A model generated the notes under the pieces. It did not search any database. It was not told where the DNA came from and was given only the letters and a program-made list of their open reading frames with translations. 25,771 nt of DNA from a virus: IMG/VR virus record IMGVR_UViG_3300027754_004706, positions 1-25,771 of that record; one strand, written 5' to 3'. Both the position numbers and the translations under genes were made by a program. Below are positions 21,194-25,771 of the stretch, in pieces. Each line of letters begins with the position of its first letter. The first letter of the stretch is position 1.

Positions 21194-21603
21194 TCGTATT
21201 TGACTATTTCAATACCAGCATTTCTCAAAAAATCTAATCCTGTGATGTCTTTATATTCTTCTACATAAACAAGTTTCTTTATTCCTGATTGAAGAATCAG
21301 TTTTGAACAATCTCTACAAGGAGAATGTGTTTGATAAAGAGTTCCACCTTCACAAGAATGTCCATGACGAGCACATTTCAAAATAGCATTGGCTTCACCG
21401 TGGATAACATCCCATTTAGTCTCACCATTATCAAGCTCACAAGCGTTTTCTTGACCTGCTGCAGTTCCGTTATACCCATCTGATATAATCATACCATTCT
21501 TTACTATAAGAGCACCTACCTGCTTTCTGGTGCAGTGAGAGAGCTGTGCCCACTCTTTTGCCATGTTCAAATAAGTTCTATCGTATCTTTCTTGTTTATT
21601 CAT
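21184..21603 (-). CDS. cd: Deoxycytidylate (dCMP) deaminase
   Basis: The zinc-dependent deaminase signature is complete: HGEANAI at 68-74 (H68 ligand, E70 proton shuttle) and PCRDC at 95-99 (C96 and C99 ligands). The N-terminal part (AKEWAQLSHCTRKQVGALIV) and the DGYNGT motif (42-47) are typical of dCMP deaminases, in which the latter helps bind the substrate. The enzyme turns dCMP into dUMP for thymidylate synthesis, as T4 gene cd does. Length (139 aa) is a little shorter than T4 cd, whose zinc-finger insert is reduced here. It overlaps its neighbours on both sides within the minus-strand cluster. Confidence 0.95.
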   Translation of the reverse strand: MNKQERYDRTYLNMAKEWAQLSHCTRKQVGALIVKNGMIISDGYNGTAAGQENACELDNGETKWDVIHGEANAILKCARHGHSCEGGTLYQTHSPCRDCSKLILQSGIKKLVYVEEYKDITGLDFLRNAGIEIVKYDWE

Positions 21604-21751
21604 TGAACATTTTGTTTATCTTTTCTATTCTTAAATCCTTTTTTCTCAAGCCAAGCATTCTCATCAGATAGTCTTTGGAAAACATAGGCTGACCACTATT
21701 TATCATAGCAGCCATCTTGTTCATAATTTCCTTTACCTTTTCTACTTCCAT
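21596..21751 (-). CDS. Small hypothetical protein (51 aa), overlapped at both ends
   Basis: An open frame of 51 codons fills the gap between the 65-aa gene and dCMP deaminase, overlapping the first by 10 bases and the second by 8. The product is Met- and Lys-rich and probably all helical (MEVEKVKEIMNKMAAMINSG, then KDYLMRMLGLRKKDLRI). No family is recognised. The tight fit between both neighbours, the lack of any other explanation for this gap, and the same overlap style as other genes in the cluster support it as a real gene. Confidence 0.65.
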   Translation of the reverse strand: MEVEKVKEIMNKMAAMINSGQPMFSKDYLMRMLGLRKKDLRIEKINKMFNE

Positions 21752-21939
21752 GCAAGTATCTTTATTATCTTTTTCTTTCTGGCCTCAACTCTTTCCGTCA
21801 TTATCTCGGAAATCATATCAGAGACTTGCTTTGATGTAATGATATAATTGCCAGCACCGCTTCTCGCCACTTTATTTATGTAAGCAGCAGATTGAAGTAT
21901 CTTTTCATAAAGATTCTTTTGGTGCTGGCCATTATCCAT
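21742..21939 (-). CDS. Small hypothetical protein (65 aa)
   Basis: I do not recognise this protein. It is mainly helical and basic at its C-terminus (MTERVEARKKKIIKILAWK). A short turn-rich middle (ARSGAGNYIITSKQVSDMIS) could be the start of a helix-turn-helix, but this is weak. The start overlaps the nusG stop by one base (TAATG), and its end overlaps the next small gene. Being directly behind nusG, it could act with it, though only position suggests that. Confidence 0.6.
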   Translation of the reverse strand: MDNGQHQKNLYEKILQSAAYINKVARSGAGNYIITSKQVSDMISEIMTERVEARKKKIIKILAWK

Positions 21940-22490
21940 TATGCTTTCTTGTCAATCTGATTTATGTTAAGCTCGATTAAAGTGATTCTTCCGAATACAG
22001 AAACAGCAACTTTTACTTTGTCACCACTTACTTGTTCAATCTTACCGGTAAATGTATTGAAAGGTCCTTCCAATATCTGAACCTCTTCACCTGCGATGAA
22101 CTTAACTTCAACTTCAACTTCTTCTAGAACTCTTTTTTGTTCACCAATCATTCTATCAACTTCTAACTGTGTAAGTGGTAAAATATCACCAGTTCTATTT
22201 GTTAGAAATCCTTGTGCACCATTCATTCCTTTTAAGAAGTATTTAAGTTCACCTACTGCATTTGTTTCAATGAAAATATATCCTGGGAATTTTACTTTCT
22301 CTCTTTTTACTTTCTTTCCATTTTTCAAATAGAATGAATTTTCGATTGGAACGATTACTCGTCCAAGTTTACCCATCAAATCACCGACAGCACCTTCGTT
22401 TGTAAGTCTTTCACCTATTGATCTCTCTCGGTTGCTTTGAGCTCTAACGACATACCACTTCATTGTGGTTTCTTTTTCAACTATGTTCAT
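21939..22490 (-). CDS. nusG: NusG-family transcription elongation factor
   Basis: This 183-aa protein has both NusG domains. The NGN domain runs over about 10-115, with MKWYVVRAQSNRERSIGERL (the family opening) and KFPGYIFIE (about 67-75, the conserved FPGYvfv segment). The KOW domain covers about 130-180, with IAGEEVQILEGPFNTFTGKI. NusG binds the RNA polymerase clamp and improves processivity, and through KOW links to Rho or ribosomes. A phage copy may favour phage transcripts or resist termination, as antiterminators do; this is inference. An alternative start at 22463 (MKWYVV) matches the family length better, but the first ATG has the usual A-rich upstream context. The gene starts an overlapping minus-strand cluster. 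Confidence 0.95.
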   Translation of the reverse strand: MNIVEKETTMKWYVVRAQSNRERSIGERLTNEGAVGDLMGKLGRVIVPIENSFYLKNGKKVKREKVKFPGYIFIETNAVGELKYFLKGMNGAQGFLTNRTGDILPLTQLEVDRMIGEQKRVLEEVEVEVKFIAGEEVQILEGPFNTFTGKIEQVSGDKVKVAVSVFGRITLIELNINQIDKKA

Positions 22491-22508
22491 ATTCGTATTT
22501 TATTTTTA

Positions 22509-22919
22509 TTAGTTTCCTTTTTCTAACTTTTTTAAGTATGTTTGTTCTTCTTTTATAAAATCTGGATACCTATCGATTAGATAGTCTAGATCAGACTCTT
22601 TTATTTGTAAATGTCTAAGAAGCTGTTTATATTCTTTTTCGGGCATGGCTTTTTCATGTTTAGGACTTTTAGACCAGAACCAATCTGGGTATGGTTGTGT
22701 CTTCATAAAATGAAACCAAAGATCCATAGCAGTTGCTTTATCTATCGTTTTCAGATTCAAAAGTTGTGCTTTTTGAGGATATTTTTTAGAAAAGTATCGA
22801 TTGAAGATAAAGAAAAATTTCTCTTTATCTTCATCGCTTACTTTCTTTTTATTGTTTGTATATATCCAGTCGTTCTTGAATTTGAATATCGCGTTGGCGA
22901 CATCTGTTATTTCAGCCAT
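22509..22919 (-). CDS. Hypothetical protein (136 aa), possibly a small clamp-loader subunit
   Basis: No firm family match. The protein is helical, aromatic-rich and basic. FFFIFNRYFSKKYPQKAQLL (about 36-55) recalls the 'NRxLSxxPD' region of small clamp-loader subunits (T4 gp62-like) in distant phages. The DLWFHFMKTQPYPDWFWSK, KxYKQLLRHLQIKESDL and DYLIDRYPDF segments are compatible with its C-terminal helices. This similarity is loose and from memory. Position between rnh and nusG, among replication genes, fits but does not prove it. The upstream 48 bases are AT-rich with no TAnnTTTG box. Confidence 0.6.
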   Translation of the reverse strand: MAEITDVANAIFKFKNDWIYTNNKKKVSDEDKEKFFFIFNRYFSKKYPQKAQLLNLKTIDKATAMDLWFHFMKTQPYPDWFWSKSPKHEKAMPEKEYKQLLRHLQIKESDLDYLIDRYPDFIKEEQTYLKKLEKGN

Positions 22920-22967
22920 TAAAATTTTATTAAGTATAAATATTTTATTATTTACTTATCAAAAAGT

Positions 22968-23942
22968 TTATCTAATTTTCTCATATCCCAACTCCATTTT
23001 TTCAAGAATCTCTTCTGGAAGGTTGTGAAGTCTCAAATCGATAAGCTTAAAGTTTCCTTTTATATTTTCGACGATTTCTTCAATCTTGGACTTGCTCAGC
23101 TTCTTTTTCTCACAGATTAGATCTGCAATATTCTCGTTTAAGTCTGGATCTGATAAGTTTATCTCACCAAATTCTTCGATATAAGAGTCATAGATACCTT
23201 TAGCTCCTTTAGAACCAATTCCTCTTGTCTTTCCGTTTTTAGTTACATTCCATACAGAAGAGATATTATCACTTTGGTCTCCCGATATAATTTTTATCAT
23301 AAGAGATTCGATAGGGTTTATCTCATTCAGTTCATATTTGTTTATAAACCTGTCCATAAGAGCCAAAAACTCTGAATTGTCGTTCAGCTCGAAGATGTTG
23401 TCGTTTGGAAGCTTAGATACTTTGTTCAGGAATATTTGATAGTTCTGAGGAAGGAAAAGCTTCTCTTTGTTGAACATCTCGTTAGACATGATGTTTATAT
23501 AAAGAGGGTCTAAACCATAGTTTACTATTTGTTTGATATCATAGTCATTAGAAACTATGATTGTAGAACGGGATTCTTTATTAGCTCTTTCAACTAAGAA
23601 AGAAATCCAGTCATCGCCTTCTACGTGAGGTGCTTCCAATACTTTAGTACCTGCTGTGATTCCTTTTTTGAAATCACCATAGGTTTCGTAGACGAAGTTC
23701 CAGTCAATGTCGGTGTCTTTTTTTCGAGTGGCTTTGTATGCACTTGTGTATTGTTTTCTCCAAGATTTTTCTTTGGAGTCGGAAACTAAATAAATATTGG
23801 CAAATGGATACCATTTGCGGTAGTTACTTATAGTATTTTCTAAAGACTTGTGTAATGCACCAAAAAGTAGATTATTCTTATGTAATGTAAAAACCAGTTT
23901 GCTTAAAATATAATTCCCATCGATGATAAGGTCAACTAACAT
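22968..23942 (-). CDS. rnh: T4 RNase H-like 5'-3' exonuclease (FEN family)
   Basis: A 324-aa protein with the acidic residues of the FEN/RNase H family in order: DGNYIL with D8, the basic SWRKQYTSAYKATRKK segment (60-75), EGDDW at 108-112 (E108, D110, D111), SNDYDIKQ at 131-138 (D133, D135), and the helix-3-turn region SGDQSDNI at 220-227 (D222, D225). T4 RNase H is 305 aa and removes RNA primers and adjacent DNA from lagging-strand fragments; this length is close. It lies in the replication-related minus-strand cluster, 64 bases after the gene at 24007-24531. Both strand polarity and neighbours fit a T4-like replication gene set. Confidence 0.93.
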   Translation of the reverse strand: MLVDLIIDGNYILSKLVFTLHKNNLLFGALHKSLENTISNYRKWYPFANIYLVSDSKEKSWRKQYTSAYKATRKKDTDIDWNFVYETYGDFKKGITAGTKVLEAPHVEGDDWISFLVERANKESRSTIIVSNDYDIKQIVNYGLDPLYINIMSNEMFNKEKLFLPQNYQIFLNKVSKLPNDNIFELNDNSEFLALMDRFINKYELNEINPIESLMIKIISGDQSDNISSVWNVTKNGKTRGIGSKGAKGIYDSYIEEFGEINLSDPDLNENIADLICEKKKLSKSKIEEIVENIKGNFKLIDLRLHNLPEEILEKMELGYEKIR

Positions 23943-24006
23943 ATAGCAGTTATTATTTTTTATTATATAGAAAAAAATTGCTCTTATGTTTTGAAATATA
24001 ATATAT

Positions 24007-24531
24007 TTATAGTATCTGGTTTATCTGAATTTCTCTATAGACTCTATCAAAATCATCTCTTATATCTTGTGGATATTCATATTTTTTAGTACTTGTGTAA
24101 TAGTCATAGTCTTGTCTATTGACAATCTTTTTAACTATTTCGTAGTTTTCTTTTATCAAAGGAATACATTCTTCTTTAGTACACCATTTAGTCATGTTAT
24201 GTATAAGGTCAAATTGCATTGCTTCGAATCCTTTGAAGAACTCTTTTTGTATGTAGGATCTAAAATAGTGATGTATTATTGCGTTCTTATGGTCTTCTAA
24301 TCCTTTTGGGTTAGAAAGTTCAGGGGTCGTGAAATAAAACTCTACGTCAAGCTCTACTAGTTTTTTGGTAATCTTCAATACTGCCTTAATTATTCTTTTG
24401 TCTAAAAAGACATAGACTACATCATCTTCGATATAACAAATAGGAATATTCACATACTTTTTGTATGTTAGTTGGTTCTTACCGACTTTCCAAGCAGCGG
24501 AGCCATCCGGTATAAAATCACTTAATTCCAT
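24007..24531 (-). CDS. Hypothetical protein (174 aa)
   Basis: I do not recognise this protein. It starts with MELSDFIPDGSAAWKVGKNQ, has a beta-rich segment (NIPICYIEDDVVYVFLDKRI), then mostly helices with many aromatic residues (HHYFRSYIQKEFFKGFEAMQ), and ends in a charged tail. No metal-binding or nucleotide-binding motif is clear, although CTKEEC gives two nearby cysteines. It overlaps the previous gene by 14 bases and is followed by rnh. Position suggests a replication or early function, but this is only context. Confidence 0.65.
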   Translation of the reverse strand: MELSDFIPDGSAAWKVGKNQLTYKKYVNIPICYIEDDVVYVFLDKRIIKAVLKITKKLVELDVEFYFTTPELSNPKGLEDHKNAIIHHYFRSYIQKEFFKGFEAMQFDLIHNMTKWCTKEECIPLIKENYEIVKKIVNRQDYDYYTSTKKYEYPQDIRDDFDRVYREIQINQIL

Positions 24532-24832
24532 ATTCTTTTAAAATATTAAACAGTAAAAGTTTATTCTCTTCTCTTGTTCTTAGCTGTCCTTTGTTTCGCC
24601 AACCTCCATTTTTGTTGGGTGAATACTTTTCTTTGTATTTAGAATCCCATTTAGTAGTTGTATGTGTCTTATATCTAAAGCTGTTTTCTGTTCCAATAAA
24701 GTCTGCGAGAGTTGGTGTTGTTATGTATAACCCATTTGCATCAGTAAATCGATACCAGTGCCCACGCATTTTAGATAGGCGTCTTATGACAATCCTTTCT
24801 TCCATATATCTGCGATACGCACGATCTCTCAT
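24518..24832 (-). CDS. Small basic hypothetical protein (104 aa)
   Basis: The N-terminus (RDRAYRRYMEERIVIRRLSK) is a strongly basic helix of a kind I have seen in many small phage proteins. The rest is Lys/Thr/Trp-rich (KWDSKYKEKYSPNKNGGWRN), suggesting nucleic acid or virion surface contacts. No family name is recognised. Its TATCTTTG promoter ends five bases before the ATG, so the message may be leaderless. It overlaps the next gene by 14 bases and lies 37 bases after the topoisomerase gene on the same strand. Confidence 0.65.
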   Translation of the reverse strand: MRDRAYRRYMEERIVIRRLSKMRGHWYRFTDANGLYITTPTLADFIGTENSFRYKTHTTTKWDSKYKEKYSPNKNGGWRNKGQLRTREENKLLLFNILKEYGIK

Positions 24833-24837
24833 AGAAG

Positions 24838-24845
24838 CAAAGATA
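24838..24845 (-). promoter_or_regulatory. Bacteroidota-type -7 promoter box directly before the start codon
   Basis: TATCTTTG (minus strand) ends five bases before the ATG at 24832. As at 8659-8666, this predicts a leaderless or nearly leaderless mRNA, and gives the cluster below the topoisomerase its own promoter. Confidence 0.7.
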
Positions 24846-24869
24846 CGGAAAATTATTTTAGATTTGTAA

Positions 24870-25771
24870 TTATTTCAACAACTCGTTCTTTCTTAAATCG
24901 GCGCTCTTACCAAACCAAGTTTCTAAAGACCCTTTTGATGCTTCATCTTTTGTTATAAGAGTAAGTCTGGGTCTGTTGATGATATCATCATACTCGTCAT
25001 CTACCAACGCTGCCAATCCTTTTTTATACTTTATCTCGAATTGTTTCAAATCGTTCTCTTCGACCCAAGTATTGTATTCATTCTGTGTATAGAAAAGAAT
25101 TTTCTTCTTTGTCTTTGCCTTTGGAATAGCAACCACGATTGGAGTCTCAACTTTGTAAATCATCTTACGTTCAAACACATCTGGCCAATATTTGTAGAAG
25201 AAGTTTATCAAAAGTGCAGAGATAGCGTTTCCATCCATATCCGCATCAGTGAATATAAGAACTCGACCATATCTAAGATTTTTAACATCAATTGGTTGTC
25301 CTAGTTTTAATCCGATAGAAGCCATTAGGTTTACCGCCTCGTCGTTCTGAACCAGCTTTTGATTTGTGATTTCAGATACATTTACAAACTTTCCTTTAAG
25401 TGCAAAGGCACCCATAGTCTCAGGCGTTCTATACTTTCTAAATGCGGAAATTGCAGAATCTCCCTCAAACAATCCAATAGAATACTTCCATCTATCTTTA
25501 CCTTTAGCATCAATCAACTTCTCAACTTTAATCTTTGTAAGTTTCTTATTAAGATCTCTTTGAAGTTTGCTATCCTCAGCATTCTTTTTTTGTTGAATCC
25601 AATCTAAGATAGAGTTTACTATCTCTGACTTCAATATCGATTGAATAAGTTTTGGACTTACTTCAAATGTAGTTCCAAACTCTTTTACTTCGGTAATAAG
25701 CTTTTCTTTTGTTTGTGACGAGAATGAAGGGTTGATTACCGTTGCATCTAAAAATAAAAACATATGTTGTT
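24870..25771 (-). CDS. Type II DNA topoisomerase large subunit (GyrB/T4 gp39-60-like), C-terminal part
   Basis: Only the 3' portion is in the window; the frame stays open to the right edge, so the Met at 25763 is internal. The first visible part (NPSFSSQTKEKL) matches the 'NPxFxSQTKE' end of the transducer domain in eukaryote- and T4-type topoisomerase II. The TOPRIM domain follows: LFEGDSA (nucleotidyl-transfer Glu), ALKGKFVNV (family LRGKxLNV) and FTDADMDG (metal-binding DxDxDG). ATPase and TOPRIM parts appear to be in one gene here, whereas T4 splits them into genes 39 and 60. The enzyme relaxes DNA and helps start replication. The medium subunit (gp52-like) is not in the window. Confidence 0.93.
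   Translation of the reverse strand, partial: QHMFLFLDATVINPSFSSQTKEKLITEVKEFGTTFEVSPKLIQSILKSEIVNSILDWIQQKKNAEDSKLQRDLNKKLTKIKVEKLIDAKGKDRWKYSIGLFEGDSAISAFRKYRTPETMGAFALKGKFVNVSEITNQKLVQNDEAVNLMASIGLKLGQPIDVKNLRYGRVLIFTDADMDGNAISALLINFFYKYWPDVFERKMIYKVETPIVVAIPKAKTKKKILFYTQNEYNTWVEENDLKQFEIKYKKGLAALVDDEYDDIINRPRLTLITKDEASKGSLETWFGKSADLRKNELLK

Noticed and set aside
24001-24012. T4-type late promoter box CTATAAATA upstream of rnh on the minus strand
   Set aside because: It overlaps the end of the preceding gene, is a single occurrence and is expected by chance in this AT-rich DNA.

Overview
The window looks like part of a large, AT-rich tailed-phage genome of the T4-like (myovirus) type that infects a member of the Bacteroidota. 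Evidence for a phage: T4-type DNA and RNA enzymes (RNA ligase 1, RNase H/FEN, the TOPRIM half of a type II topoisomerase, dCMP deaminase), free-standing GIY-YIG homing endonucleases, very tight gene packing with many 1-14 base overlaps, frequent strand switching, and three proteins with an N-terminal leader like the T4 capsid-targeting sequence. Evidence for a Bacteroidota host: promoters of the TAnnTTTG type (mostly TATCTTTG), start codons preceded by A-rich DNA instead of Shine-Dalgarno sites, and a DnaK that from memory most resembles Bacteroidota DnaK. I saw no tRNA, rRNA, CRISPR array or IS element.

Layout. 1-1127 (+): small unknown genes, then an ATGA-coupled trio ending in a TagD-like cytidylyltransferase. 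1124-2312 (-): a nuclease-fold protein and a leader-bearing HExxH protein. 2370-3942 (+): RNA ligase 1, a zinc-ribbon-like protein and a 51-aa protein. 3931-4710 (-): a GIY-YIG endonuclease. 4814-9108 (+): DnaK, then Nudix, LOG-family and secreted M23 peptidase genes in a row, then a deoxyribonucleotidase. 9149-11912: leader-bearing candidate virion proteins, mostly on the minus strand. 12079-17266 (+): the PrkA-YeaH-SpoVR module and a small membrane protein. 17263-18821: small genes, a ribbon-helix-helix (RHH) protein and a GIY-YIG/AP2 homing endonuclease. 18894-20487 (+): UV damage endonuclease and a secreted DNA/RNA nuclease. 20499-25771 (-): thioesterase, dCMP deaminase, NusG, RNase H and topoisomerase among small unknowns; the topoisomerase gene runs off the right edge.

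How the genes may work together. Nucleotide supply and clean-up (Nudix, LOG, deoxyribonucleotidase, dCMP deaminase), replication and repair (RNase H, topoisomerase, UvsE), RNA repair (Rnl1), transcription control (NusG) and protein folding or stress control (DnaK, PrkA-YeaH-SpoVR) fit a large lytic phage that takes over host physiology. Start regions fall into at least two classes: TATCTTTG boxes ahead of metabolic and repair genes, and a TTAATATATA element just ahead of leader-bearing and secreted products. This suggests early and late expression, but that is inference.

The most notable item is the complete PrkA-YeaH-SpoVR stress module, known from bacterial chromosomes, in a phage context, with a strong hairpin between its first two genes. 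Next come the shared capsid-type leader on three unrelated proteins, the phage NusG and DnaK, and the pairing of RHH domains with GIY-YIG endonucleases.
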